A stretch of DNA of 64,000 bases. Source: Actinoallomurus soli (GTDB lineage: Bacteria; Actinomycetota; Actinomycetes; Streptosporangiales; Streptosporangiaceae). Each line of letters begins with the position of its first letter. The stretch's first letter is position 1. The notes under the pieces were generated by a model that was not told the origin of the DNA, did not search any database, and worked only from the letters and a program-made list of their open reading frames with translations. Of this stretch, positions 1 through 8,851 are shown one piece after another. Where the stretch lies: the NCBI RefSeq assembly GCF_024055715.1, contig NZ_JAMXMV010000003.1, positions 248,001 to 312,000 on the forward strand, read 5' to 3'. A program made the translations under genes and the position numbers.

Positions 1-44
1 GCGCTAACTTCTGCACAACGCCAGCGGCCTCGGGAGGTACTCCG

Positions 45-3000
45 TTGGGGACGGTCATCGTCCGGAGGCAGGAACGCCGGCCGCCGCCGGAAATGCCGCG
101 AGGCGAGGTGCTCCTCGAATCGCCACCCGAGGTGCCGGAGACCGCGTCCGCCGGGTTCCAGCAGGTTCTGACATTTCTGCCGATGCTCGCGGGTGCGGGC
201 GCCATGGTGTTCATGGTCGTGACTCCGGGCGCGAGTCCCATCAGCTATGTGTCCAGCGGGATGTTCTCGCTGTCCATGTTCGGGATGATGCTCGGCCAGA
301 TCGGGCGCGGCAGCGGAGACCGCAAACAGCGCCTCAACGGCGCCCGGCGCGACTACTTCCGCTACCTCGACCAGGTACGCCGCAAGGTACGCCGGGCGGC
401 GTCGCAGCAGCGCGAGGCTCTGGAATGGAACAGCCCGGCCCCCGAGTCCCTGTGGTCCCTGGCGATGAGCGCCCGGCTGTGGGAGCGCCGGGCGTCCGAC
501 GGTGACTTCGGCAACGTCCGCATCGGCAGCGGACCCCAGCGGCTCGCGGTGCAGCTGATCCCGCCGGAGACCAAGCCGGTCGAGGACCTGGAGCCGATGA
601 CCGCCGGGGCGCTGCGCCGTTTCATCCGCGCGCACTCCAACGTCCCGAGCCTGCCGATCGCGGTGTCCCTGTCCTCCTTCGCGCGCATCGTCCCGATGGG
701 CGACCCCGAGGCGGTCCGCGGCATGGTCCGGGCCCTCCTGGCCCAGGTCGCCTCCTTCCACTCCCCCGACGACCTGCGGATCTGCGTGTGCGCCTCCCCG
801 GAGCGGATGCCGCTGTGGGACTGGCTTAAGTGGCTCCCGCACGCGATGCACCCGGACCGTACGGACGCCGCCGGGCCCGTGCGCCTGATGACGAAGTCCC
901 TGTCCGAGCTGGAGGAGATGCTCGGCGCGGACCTGAAGAACCGGCCGCGTTTCACGCCCGGCATCTCCGCGGACGACCTGCCGTACCACGTCGTCGTGCT
1001 CGACGGCGGCATGGTCAGCGTCGACAGCCAGATCAGCGCGGACGGCATCGACGGGGTGACCGTCATCGACCTCAGCGGATCGGTGACGCCGACCTCCGAG
1101 GCGACCATGCTCCGGCTGCAGGTGACGTCCGAGTCGCTGCAGATGCTCAGGACCGACCGTACGGGCAAGGACGTCGCCTCCCGGCTGGGCAAGCCGGACT
1201 TCTTCGGCATCCCGGCGATGGAGGGGCTGGCCCGGCAGCTCTGCCCGCTCCGGACCAGCAGCGCCAGCGAGCCCGAGCAGAGCGCCCTGGCCGCGAACCT
1301 CACGCTCACGTCCCTCCTCGGTCTGCACGATCCGACGAGGATCGACACCTCGGTGCTGTGGCGTCCCCGGCCGCCGCGCAACCGGCTCCGGGTGCCGATC
1401 GGCGTGGACGGCGACGGCCGGCCGGTCGAGATGGACATCAAGGAGTCCGCGCAAGGCGGCATGGGCCCGCACGGCCTGGTGATCGGCGCGACCGGTTCCG
1501 GCAAGTCGGAGCTGCTGCGCACGCTCGTGCTCGGCCTCGCCGTCACCCACTCCTCCGAGGTGCTCAACTTCGTCCTCGTCGACTTCAAGGGCGGCGCGAC
1601 GTTCCTGGGCATGGAGTCGCTGCAGCACGTCTCCGCCATCATCACCAACCTGGAGGACGAGCTCCCGCTCGTCGACCGCATGTACGACGCGCTGCACGGC
1701 GAGATGGTCCGGCGCCAGGAGTTCCTGCGCGCCGCGGGGAACTACGCCTCACTGCGCGACTACGAGGCCGCGCGGGAGCGCGGTGCGCAGATCCCGCCCA
1801 TGCCGACGCTGTTCGTCGTCCTCGACGAGTTCTCCGAGCTGCTGTCCGCCAAGCCGGAGTTCGCCGAGCTCTTCGTCATGATCGGCCGTCTCGGGCGGTC
1901 CCTCGGCGTGCACCTGCTCCTCGCCTCGCAGCGCCTCGAAGAGGGCAAGCTGCGCGGCCTCGACACCCACCTGTCGTACCGCATCGGCCTGCGTACGTTC
2001 TCCGCGATGGAGAGCCGCGTGGTGCTGGGCGTCCCCGACGCGTACGAGCTGCCGTCCCAGCCGGGCAACGGCTACCTGAAGTTCGACACGACGGGGATGA
2101 CGCGGTTCAAGGCCGCGTACGTCTCGGGCGCCTACAAGCCCGACGAGGCGGACAAGGAGTCCGGGCCCCGCTTCGCGCAGCAGATCGTCCCGTACCTGCC
2201 GGACTACCTCGAGCCTCAGGTCATCAGGGAGCCGGAGGCGGAGAAGACGCAGCACACCGGGGAGTCGACCGGCGACGACAGCCTCTTCGACATCGTCGTC
2301 CGGCAGCTCGCGGCGCAGGGCCCGCCCGCCCACCAGATCTGGCTGCCGCCGCTCGACGACCCGGCGACGCTCGACCACCTGCTCCCGGAGCTGCGGCCCA
2401 CGCCGGAGCTCGGTCTCACGACGCCGGGCTGGGACGGACGGGGCCGGCTCCACGCTCCCGTCGGCATCGTCGACCGCCCCTTCGACCAGCGACGCGACCC
2501 GATGTGGCTCGACCTCAGCGGCGCCGGTGGGCACGTCGCCGTGGTCGGCGGTCCGCAGAGCGGCAAGTCGACGGTGCTGCGGACGCTGATCACTTCGCTG
2601 GCGCTCCTCCACACGCCGCAGGAGGTGCAGTTCTACTGCCTCGACCTCGGCGGCGGAACCCTGACCTCCCTGGCGAGGCTCCCGCACGTGGGCGGCGTGG
2701 CCTCGCGCCTCGACGGTGACCGGGTCCGGCGTACGGTGGCCGAGATCTCCACCCTGCTGACGCAGCGCGAACGCGAGTTCACCGAACGCGGCATCGACTC
2801 GATGGCGACGTACCGCCGGCTGCGGGCCGAGGGCAAGGTCCCCGGTGACGGCTTCGGCGACGTCTTCCTCGTCATCGACAACTGGCTCCTGCTCCGGCAG
2901 GAGTTCGAGTCGGTCGAGGGCACCATCACCGACCTGGCCGCCCGCGGCCTGGGCTTCGGCATCCACATCGTGACCTCGACCAACAAGTGGTCGGAGTACC

Positions 3001-4013
3001 GCATGAACATCCGGGACCTGTTCGGCACCCGGGTGGAGCTGCGGCTCGGCGACCCGTACGAGTCGGAGGTCAACCGCAAGCTCGCCGCGAACGTCCCCCA
3101 GGACAGCCCCGGCCGCGGGCTCACCCGCGACGGCCTGCACTTCCTGACCGCGCTCCCGCGCGTCGACGGGCACCAGTCCGCCGACGACCTCTCGGACGGC
3201 GTCCGCTCGCTCGTCGAGGCGATCTCCGCGGCCTGGCACGGGCCGGCCGCGCCGAAGGTACGGCTGCTGCCCGACGTGCTCCCCGTCGCCGAGCTTCCGT
3301 CGATCGCCGACACCGGCCGGCGGATCCCGATCGGGATCGACGAGGACACGCTCTCGCCGGTCATGCTCGACTTCGAGGCCGACGCGCACTTCGTCGTCGT
3401 CGGCGACACCGAGTCGGGCAAGTCGAACCTTCTGCGGATGATCGCCGAGGGCGTCGTCGCCCGCCACACTCCGCAAGAGGCGCGGGTCATCTTCATCGAC
3501 TACCGGCGCGCGCTGCTCGACACCGCCGACACCGAGCACCGGATCGGGTACGCGGCGTCGAGCACGGCCGCCGGCCCGATGATCCAGGACGTGCACGAGG
3601 CCCTGGTCGCCCGCCTGCCGACGCCGGATCTCACCCCGGAGCAGCTGCGGACGCGGTCGTGGTGGCACGGTTCGGATCTCTACCTGATCGTCGACGACTA
3701 CGACCTCGTCGCCACGTCGAACAACCCGCTCATGCCCCTCGTCGACCTGCTGCCGCAGGCCCGCGACATCGGCCTGCACGTGATCATCGGCCGGGCCATG
3801 GGCGGCGCGAGCCGTGCGCTGTACGACCCGGTGATCCAGCGGATCAAGGAGATGGCCAGCCCGGCGCTGGTGATGTCCGGCAACCGGGACGAGGGCGTGC
3901 TGTTCGGCGACGTCCGTCCCCGGGCGCTTCCTCCCGGCCGCGGCTACTTCGTCGAGCGGCGTACGGGCACCCGGCTCATCCAGACCGCGTTCCTCGGTGC
4001 GGAGACGGAATAG
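45..4013 (+). CDS. eccC: Type VII secretion ATPase EccC
   Basis: Membrane motor ATPase of an ESX-like type VII secretion machine, which recruits and drives WXG100-family substrates. At 1322 residues it has the size of a one-piece actinomycete EccC. Two membrane segments (about 42-60 and 64-86) precede three FtsK/SpoIIIE modules. Their P-loops are GATGSGKS at 481-488, GGPQSGKST at 835-843 and GDTESGKS at 1120-1127. The first module also has a Walker B, FVVLDEF, at 590-596. The start is TTG at 45, chosen because GGGAGGT lies at 32-38 and the family-typical GTVIVRR follows. eccB, eccD and eccE are not in the window and are probably upstream of position 1. Confidence 0.96.
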   Translation: MGTVIVRRQERRPPPEMPRGEVLLESPPEVPETASAGFQQVLTFLPMLAGAGAMVFMVVTPGASPISYVSSGMFSLSMFGMMLGQIGRGSGDRKQRLNGARRDYFRYLDQVRRKVRRAASQQREALEWNSPAPESLWSLAMSARLWERRASDGDFGNVRIGSGPQRLAVQLIPPETKPVEDLEPMTAGALRRFIRAHSNVPSLPIAVSLSSFARIVPMGDPEAVRGMVRALLAQVASFHSPDDLRICVCASPERMPLWDWLKWLPHAMHPDRTDAAGPVRLMTKSLSELEEMLGADLKNRPRFTPGISADDLPYHVVVLDGGMVSVDSQISADGIDGVTVIDLSGSVTPTSEATMLRLQVTSESLQMLRTDRTGKDVASRLGKPDFFGIPAMEGLARQLCPLRTSSASEPEQSALAANLTLTSLLGLHDPTRIDTSVLWRPRPPRNRLRVPIGVDGDGRPVEMDIKESAQGGMGPHGLVIGATGSGKSELLRTLVLGLAVTHSSEVLNFVLVDFKGGATFLGMESLQHVSAIITNLEDELPLVDRMYDALHGEMVRRQEFLRAAGNYASLRDYEAARERGAQIPPMPTLFVVLDEFSELLSAKPEFAELFVMIGRLGRSLGVHLLLASQRLEEGKLRGLDTHLSYRIGLRTFSAMESRVVLGVPDAYELPSQPGNGYLKFDTTGMTRFKAAYVSGAYKPDEADKESGPRFAQQIVPYLPDYLEPQVIREPEAEKTQHTGESTGDDSLFDIVVRQLAAQGPPAHQIWLPPLDDPATLDHLLPELRPTPELGLTTPGWDGRGRLHAPVGIVDRPFDQRRDPMWLDLSGAGGHVAVVGGPQSGKSTVLRTLITSLALLHTPQEVQFYCLDLGGGTLTSLARLPHVGGVASRLDGDRVRRTVAEISTLLTQREREFTERGIDSMATYRRLRAEGKVPGDGFGDVFLVIDNWLLLRQEFESVEGTITDLAARGLGFGIHIVTSTNKWSEYRMNIRDLFGTRVELRLGDPYESEVNRKLAANVPQDSPGRGLTRDGLHFLTALPRVDGHQSADDLSDGVRSLVEAISAAWHGPAAPKVRLLPDVLPVAELPSIADTGRRIPIGIDEDTLSPVMLDFEADAHFVVVGDTESGKSNLLRMIAEGVVARHTPQEARVIFIDYRRALLDTADTEHRIGYAASSTAAGPMIQDVHEALVARLPTPDLTPEQLRTRSWWHGSDLYLIVDDYDLVATSNNPLMPLVDLLPQARDIGLHVIIGRAMGGASRALYDPVIQRIKEMASPALVMSGNRDEGVLFGDVRPRALPPGRGYFVERRTGTRLIQTAFLGAETE

Positions 4014-4086
4014 ACGCGGGGCCGGCGTCGCTGTCCTGGAAGATCATGAAACACCGTTGTCGCGGTGAACACTGAAAGGAGATCAC

Positions 4087-4947
4087 GTGACCGACCCCGG
4101 CACGCCGTCTCCGTCCACCGCCCCCACGACGACGGCGGCACCGACGGACACGCCCACGGCGACGCCGTCCCCGACCGAGACCGCGCCGCCCACGTCGCCC
4201 ACGTCGCAACCGCCGACGTCCCAGCCGCCGACGACGCAGCCCCCGACGTCCCAGCCGCCCACCTCGCAGCCCCCGACCTCTCAGCCCCCGACGACGCAGC
4301 CGCCGACCTCCCAGCCGCCGACGACGCAGCCGCCGACCTCTCAGCCCCCGACGACGCAGCCGCCGACCTCTCAGCCGCCGACGTCGCAGCCGCCGACCTC
4401 TCAGCCGCCGACGTCACAGCCTCCGGGGTCCTCGTCCCCGTCGGCGTCGCCGACCTCGCGTCCGCCGGCTCGGCCGTCGCCGGGGCCTTCCGGCCACGCG
4501 CCGAAGATCTACACGCCCACCCCGCACATCCCCGGCTCGCGGTCCGGCGGCGGAGCGTCCGGAGGCGGCTCCGGGCCGGACGGCCGTACGAGGCTGCACT
4601 GGGGCGGGGACGAGCAGGGAAGCCTGCCGAGAGCCGCGTCGGGCTTCGGGCACGAGGCCGTCGACCTGCCCGTGGACGTGAACAACCTGCTGATCGCGAT
4701 CGCCGACCTCGGTGACTTCGTCGGCGGGGACGACATCGGCAAGAAGTTCCGCACCGGGTACGACCGGGCGGTGGCCAACGCGACCGGCTACGTCGGCGCT
4801 CTGTCCACCGTCTACGCGCAGGTCTCGACGAACCTGACGAACATGGCCTCCAACATGCGGGACGCCGAGTGGGCCGGCACGATCGCTCTGCCCAAGGTCG
4901 GCGACGGCCCCGAGTTCTCCGCATCCGACGGCACGCTGACCCCCTGA
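4087..4947 (+). CDS. Pro/Thr-rich WXG-like ESX substrate candidate
   Basis: 286 residues. The first 120 or so are Ser/Thr/Pro-rich and carry 15 copies of a five-residue unit of the form (S/T)QPPT at residues 40-114. The C-terminal part is helical, with a turn LGDFVGGDDIGKKF that resembles the W-x-G turn region of WXG100 proteins, though the Trp is Phe. There is no signal peptide or membrane segment, as expected for an ESX substrate. The GTG start has GAAAGGAG just upstream. It lies 73 bases after eccC on the same strand. A paralogue with the same turn is at 6427. Secretion is inferred from context; the exact function is unknown. Confidence 0.75.
   Translation: MTDPGTPSPSTAPTTTAAPTDTPTATPSPTETAPPTSPTSQPPTSQPPTTQPPTSQPPTSQPPTSQPPTTQPPTSQPPTTQPPTSQPPTTQPPTSQPPTSQPPTSQPPTSQPPGSSSPSASPTSRPPARPSPGPSGHAPKIYTPTPHIPGSRSGGGASGGGSGPDGRTRLHWGGDEQGSLPRAASGFGHEAVDLPVDVNNLLIAIADLGDFVGGDDIGKKFRTGYDRAVANATGYVGALSTVYAQVSTNLTNMASNMRDAEWAGTIALPKVGDGPEFSASDGTLTP
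4204..4428 (+). repeat. 15 tandem 15-bp units coding for (S/T)QPPT
   Basis: In-frame tandem array of 15-bp units, 15 copies, alternating Ser and Thr in the first codon. The near-identical units (cagccgccgacctct type) make it prone to copy-number change without frameshift. Confidence 0.9.
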
Positions 4948-4986
4948 GCGGCTGATCCGCAGCATCGCCAAGAAGTTCTCGACCGG

Positions 4987-5000
4987 TAAAGTAGACAATA
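4987..5000 (+). promoter_or_regulatory. Leaderless-type -10 box of the YbaB-like gene
   Basis: TAAAGT at 4987-4992, followed by seven bases and then the ATG at 5000. This TANNNT-N7-ATG layout is the usual signature of leaderless transcription in actinobacteria. There is no Shine-Dalgarno sequence before this ATG. Confidence 0.55.
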
Positions 5001-5368
5001 TGACCATGCCCGATTCCGAGGACCCGTCCGCTCAGCACCTCGACGCGGGGATGCGGCGGATTCTCACGGACTTCGAGTCCGAGATGGAGCCGCTGCGCGC
5101 CCTGCGGCAGGAGATGGCCGAGCTTCGCGGAAAGGGCGAGGCCGCCGGTGGCCAGGTCACGGTCGAGGTCACCGCGGCCGGCGTACTGACCGGCGTGGAC
5201 TTCGGTCCGCGGGCGTTGCGCCTGGACCGGCAGGCGCTGGCGGCGGCGATCCTCGAGGCCTCCGGGAAGGCCGTCGAGGACGCCACGACACGACTGGCCG
5301 AGCTGATGGGCGAAGGAATGGCCCCCTTCATCGAGGAGGCCGACCGCTTCCTCGATGGGCTCGCATGA
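5000..5368 (+). CDS. YbaB/EbfC-family (EspL-like) protein
   Basis: 122 residues with the YbaB/EbfC fold pattern: an N-terminal helix (LRALRQEMAELRGKGEA), a central strand block (GQVTVEVTAAGVLTGVDF) and a C-terminal amphipathic helix. Classical YbaB is a nucleoid protein next to recR/dnaX. Here it sits between ESX substrate genes, like mycobacterial EspL, a YbaB-like protein of the ESX-1 locus that stabilises substrates. A chaperone-like role is therefore inferred. It is convergent with the effector candidate at 5391, with only 22 bases between them. Three more YbaB-like proteins in the window lie next to ESX or toxin genes. Confidence 0.85.
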   Translation: MTMPDSEDPSAQHLDAGMRRILTDFESEMEPLRALRQEMAELRGKGEAAGGQVTVEVTAAGVLTGVDFGPRALRLDRQALAAAILEASGKAVEDATTRLAELMGEGMAPFIEEADRFLDGLA

Positions 5369-5390
5369 TCCTCCGGATCCGCCTCCCGGC

Positions 5391-6326
5391 CTACCGGCGC
5401 CAGCCCTTGCCCTGCTGAGCCGTGGCCACGCCGAACTTGCCGATCATCTGCTGCCAGGTGGGCAGCAGGCCGGTGGGGTCATCGATGAGTGCGCCCGGAT
5501 CGTTCTCGAAGTTCGAGGTCGCCGTGAACACGCTCGATCCGAAGACGTACCAGAAGTACTTCTGGGCGACCTTGTTCCGCACGACCCATTCCGGATCTCC
5601 GCCCGGGCCCATCACCTTCTTCTGGAAGACGACCCTGTCGAACTGCTTGAATCCCGGATTCGCCGGATCCATGCTGTAGAAGGCCATCGCGGCCAGGAAG
5701 TTCTTCCCCATCCGCTCCAGGTGCTCGCTCAGCGGGCCCTGATCGTCGTCCCACGCCAGCTTCACGAGGTCGGTGATGCCCTCGTCGGCCACGGCGTAGA
5801 GCGTGCTCCCCAGGACATATTCCAGCAGCCTGAGGACCGCTTTGGCCTGGATCCGCCGCGCGGCCCGCCGCAAGAGCCACATGTACGTGCCGCCGAGCTC
5901 GGCCCAGACGCCGAACATCAGGGACTCGGCCCACGAGATGATGGCCATCTCCCAGAGCGTCTTCCGTGTCCGGTCCAGATGCGCGGCATAGTCGTCCATC
6001 GCCTTGGCGAGCTTCGTCGCGTAGGCGGTGACCTGGGGCGGGTACGGTGCCAGACCCTCGCTCCAGAATTTCCGGTACTCATCGATCGCGTGACCGCCGT
6101 TCACGGTCAGCGCCGCCTGGGCGGCCCCCCGGACCTGACTCAGGCCCTCGTCGACACGACCACCGATCCGCCGCCAGATCTGCGCGGCCTCGCGGATCTT
6201 CTCCGGGTGCCCCTCCGGCAGCTGCACCAACAGCATCAGACCGACGAATGCGGAGGAATAAGCACCTCCGATGGCGAAGCCCTGCGGGCGCGTCAGATTC
6301 AGCGTCACAGCGCCCAAACCTACCAT
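5391..6326 (-). CDS. WXG-like ESX effector candidate, copy A
   Basis: 311 residues. Residues 35-130 form an alpha-helical domain with the spacing of WXG100-like N-terminal domains (EKIREAAQIWRRIGGRV, then EYRKFWSEGL). A hydrophobic helical stretch (about 128-190) and a C-terminal domain of about 120 residues rich in Phe/Tyr/Trp follow; I cannot assign that domain. It parallels the 336-residue protein at 7162 in layout and length. No signal peptide is seen. The ATG at 6326 has no clear ribosome site and lies inside a palindrome, so a later start is possible. Secretion by the EccC system is inferred. Confidence 0.65.
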   Translation of the reverse strand: MVGLGAVTLNLTRPQGFAIGGAYSSAFVGLMLLVQLPEGHPEKIREAAQIWRRIGGRVDEGLSQVRGAAQAALTVNGGHAIDEYRKFWSEGLAPYPPQVTAYATKLAKAMDDYAAHLDRTRKTLWEMAIISWAESLMFGVWAELGGTYMWLLRRAARRIQAKAVLRLLEYVLGSTLYAVADEGITDLVKLAWDDDQGPLSEHLERMGKNFLAAMAFYSMDPANPGFKQFDRVVFQKKVMGPGGDPEWVVRNKVAQKYFWYVFGSSVFTATSNFENDPGALIDDPTGLLPTWQQMIGKFGVATAQQGKGWRR

Positions 6327-6335
6327 AGTGGTAGG
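6319..6335. promoter_or_regulatory. 7-bp inverted repeat over a start codon
   Basis: CCTACCA, three bases, TGGTAGG: a perfect 7-bp inverted repeat. It covers the putative ATG of the minus-strand effector candidate and faces the divergent gene at 6427, so it could be an operator for both genes. The flanking 6336-6426 region is unusually AT-rich for this window. Confidence 0.45.
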
Positions 6336-6426
6336 GAATTGGTCGAAGCATTACCATGTGGCAACCCTGGATATTGGGCCGGAACAAATTGTAAAATGTG
6401 TGTTAACAGCAGACCCCGGAGGTCGC

Positions 6427-7059
6427 ATGGCGTCCACCGATTCGCCGTCACCGACCACCTCTTCGTCACCGAGCGAGCCACCCTCGCCGACGGCGACTCC
6501 CTCCCCCACCGGCGCACCGTCACATTCGCCGACCGGATCGCCCCGGCCGTCTCCCCCCACGAACGGCCCGGCGCCCTCGGCCTCGGGGCCCGGACGCTCG
6601 ACCGCCCCGCGCCCCGGGTCGACGCCGCCCGCCTCCGGCAGGGCACGTGGCGACTTCGACAATCTCCGGACGTGCGCGGGCAGGTTCCGTAATGAATCGA
6701 TCGACCTCGTCGACGACGTGCGGAACCACTTCAATCAGCTCGCCGGCCTGGGCGATTTCATCGGCACCGACGATTCGGCCAAGCATTTCAAAGAGGGCTA
6801 TGCGAAGGCCGCGCAGAACGCGACCGCGATGATCAACGCGTTGGCGAGCATCTTGAGCACCCGCGCGCACGATCCGAAGGATCTGCTCAAACCGCCGGTC
6901 GAGAATCCCGCGCCCTTGCCGGCCCCGCCCGGCAGCGACAAGGCCGGAGTCGCCGAACGCCTGGACGGCATGGCCGCGACCGGGCAGGCCACGGAATGGG
7001 CGCTCACGATCCCGACCGGAGATCCGGCCGATCCCCTCACGTCACGCCCGGGCGGCTGA
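6427..7059 (+). CDS. Pro/Ser/Thr-rich WXG-like ESX substrate candidate, copy B
   Basis: 210 residues from the ATG at 6427, chosen because GGAGGT ends three bases upstream and the preceding in-frame region is AT-rich and non-coding in character; GTG at 6400 is the alternative. A Pro/Ser/Thr-rich N-terminus (about 75 residues, irregular rather than tandem) precedes a helical C-terminus with LGDFIGTDDSAKHF. That aligns with LGDFVGGDDIGKKF of the 4087 product, so the two are paralogues. There is no signal peptide. It is divergent from 5391 and convergent with 7162. Confidence 0.7.
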   Translation: MASTDSPSPTTSSSPSEPPSPTATPSPTGAPSHSPTGSPRPSPPTNGPAPSASGPGRSTAPRPGSTPPASGRARGDFDNLRTCAGRFRNESIDLVDDVRNHFNQLAGLGDFIGTDDSAKHFKEGYAKAAQNATAMINALASILSTRAHDPKDLLKPPVENPAPLPAPPGSDKAGVAERLDGMAATGQATEWALTIPTGDPADPLTSRPGG

Positions 7060-7081
7060 CCCCCGCCGCTGGAACACGGCA

Positions 7082-7109
7082 CGGCCGCCGGGGATCGCCC
7101 TGGCGGCCG
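7082..7109. terminator. Hairpin between convergent genes
   Basis: CGGCCGCC at 7082-7089 pairs with GGCGGCCG at 7102-7109, with extra GGG/CCC pairing inside the loop. It lies between the ends of the genes at 7059 (+) and 7162 (-). Confidence 0.6.
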
Positions 7110-7161
7110 CTCGCCCGCGCGCCGTTCCCGCACGAACGCGGGTGGTCCCGCGCGGACGGGA

Positions 7162-8172
7162 TCAGCCGGCCTTCACCTGCGCGGGGTGGACGCCGATTCG
7201 AGTGCCGTGAATGAGGGACTTCTCGAACATCATCGCCCAGAGCTTGTCGGAGTCGGTGAAGTTGCTCCAGTCGCCCGTCTGCGCGTCCATCGCCACGCTG
7301 TAGGCGAGCGAGCCGCTCATGCGCCCCGCGAATCCGGCCAGGGCGGGCTTCCACGCCGCGGAGCCGCGCCACGCGGGATTGCCCCGGTCGAAGTACTTGC
7401 CGTACGGCTGGCGCCCCGCCCCCTCCATCGTCAGGTCGAACACCGCGTTCGCCACGAACGCCTGCCCGGCCTGGGTCAGGTTGGTCTTCAGGTCGGCCGG
7501 GTCGAAGCCGGCGACGTCGGTCATCGTCTTGTCGTCGATCCCGAGGACCTTCGCTCCGCCGACGAGGAAGACGTACTGAAGCTCCTGCTGCATGGCCGCC
7601 CACATGACCGAGTCGATGGCGGCGTACCAGAGCATGCGTTCGATGAGCTGGTGGGAGAGCGCCTCGACGAACGCCCGGATGAACGCCCGCCAGAGGGCGT
7701 CTTCGAGCCGTGCCTGGAACACCAGCCGGGCGATGGTGGCCTCGGTCGCCAGGAAGCCCGCGCCGCCCGTCGCCCAGCCGTACCAGACGCAGAACGCGAC
7801 GTTGGCCACCATGCTCGCCTCGATGAGCCGGAGCGCCTTGACGTGCTGGTTCAGCTCGTTCCCGTAGGTGTCACAGTGGTCGCCGATCTCCGCGATGCCA
7901 CCGGACAACCGTTCGAGATAGGGCACCAGCTTCTCGGTGCAGAATTCCTCGAATCCCTCGGCGGCGGGACCGATGTTCGCGTCCCGCATCAGCGTGCGAA
8001 TGCTTCTGACCGCGGTCTCGGATGACTTGACGCGCTGGGCGACCCCGCGCCAATGGTCGGCCGCCTGATGGCAGGCGCCCGGATCGCCGTCGGGCATCGT
8101 GACCGTGGCCAATCGGAAGAGAAGGTCGCCCGCCGCGGCGAACCCCATGAGGCCGCCGAGCTTCAACGCCAT
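7162..8172 (-). CDS. WXG-like ESX effector candidate, copy B
   Basis: 336 residues. The N-terminal helical WXG100-like region (about 30-130; CHQAADHWRGVAQRVKSSE, then EEFCTEKLVPYLERL) is followed by a hydrophobic helical segment (about 125-170) and a C-terminal domain rich in aromatic residues that I cannot name. It matches the 311-residue protein at 5391 in domain order. The ATG at 8172 is preferred over the adjacent TTG because GAGG lies seven bases upstream. No signal peptide is seen. It lies downstream, on the same strand, of the YbaB-like gene at 8363. Confidence 0.65.
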   Translation of the reverse strand: MALKLGGLMGFAAAGDLLFRLATVTMPDGDPGACHQAADHWRGVAQRVKSSETAVRSIRTLMRDANIGPAAEGFEEFCTEKLVPYLERLSGGIAEIGDHCDTYGNELNQHVKALRLIEASMVANVAFCVWYGWATGGAGFLATEATIARLVFQARLEDALWRAFIRAFVEALSHQLIERMLWYAAIDSVMWAAMQQELQYVFLVGGAKVLGIDDKTMTDVAGFDPADLKTNLTQAGQAFVANAVFDLTMEGAGRQPYGKYFDRGNPAWRGSAAWKPALAGFAGRMSGSLAYSVAMDAQTGDWSNFTDSDKLWAMMFEKSLIHGTRIGVHPAQVKAG

Positions 8173-8362
8173 CAAAAGCCTCGCTCGGACGCCGTCGAAG
8201 CAGGCAGGAAACGTCGCATGAGCTTCTCCCGAAGCGTCGCACCAGGACGGACTTACTCGAGGGTAACCGGACGCCGAGCCGGCCCCACCGGCCGAAATGA
8301 GGAATTAACGAGAAGGAAAAAGGAGGAACGATCGGCGCGTCAGCCCGCCGTCGTACCCGGAA

Positions 8363-8791
8363 TCACTCGATGCCCATCGTCTTGCGGGCCTCCTTGAGCG
8401 CGGCCAGCACCTGCTCGACGTCCGAGCCGCCGAAGGAGGAGCCCGCGGCCGCGTCGCCCAGCCGCCCGGATCCCTGCATCAGCTCGGTGATCAGCGGCCG
8501 CATCATCTCCTCGGCGCGCTCGGAGATGTCCTTGGCCGCTTCCCTCGCCGCGGTGAGGATCTCGTCGGCGAGCTGCCCCGAGCCGAGGCGCATGGCGCGG
8601 GGGTCGATCGTCAGGCCCACGAGAGCGCCGTTGTGCGCGACCTCGACCTTCACGCGTCCGTCCGCGCCCTCGCCCTTGCCGCGCATGTCCGCCATGCTGC
8701 GCTGCATCTCCGCCAGCTTCTCGTTCTGCTCGGTGACGGTGGCGAGCAGGCTTTCGATCGACTCACGGGGATCGCCGAACGTCGACGTCAT
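8363..8791 (-). CDS. YbaB/EbfC-family (EspL-like) protein
   Basis: 142 residues. It has a helix with EMQRSMADMRGKGEGADGR, a strand block (VKVEVAHNGALVGLTI) and a C-terminal helix: the YbaB/EbfC pattern plus a Gly/Ser-rich tail. The start is ATG with AGGAG five bases upstream. It lies between mycP and the WXG-like gene at 7162, all on the minus strand, forming with 7162 and 6427 the second copy of the module seen at 4087-6326. A chaperone-like role for ESX substrates is inferred by analogy with EspL. Confidence 0.85.
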   Translation of the reverse strand: MTSTFGDPRESIESLLATVTEQNEKLAEMQRSMADMRGKGEGADGRVKVEVAHNGALVGLTIDPRAMRLGSGQLADEILTAAREAAKDISERAEEMMRPLITELMQGSGRLGDAAAGSSFGGSDVEQVLAALKEARKTMGIE

Positions 8792-8851
8792 TCACGCTCC
8801 TAGTGATGGTTCACCAGGTGTTCACCTTAGCGGCTGTAAGGGCGTTTGTGA

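Noticed and set aside
1749-3779. 676-codon open frame on the minus strand inside eccC
   Set aside because: It is a third-position GC artefact: composition is Arg/Asp/Val-rich without domains, while the plus strand encodes a clear three-ATPase EccC.
5000-8791. YbaB-like genes as the standard nucleoid protein of the recR/dnaX locus
   Set aside because: No dnaX or recR is near, several copies exist, and all lie beside ESX or toxin genes.
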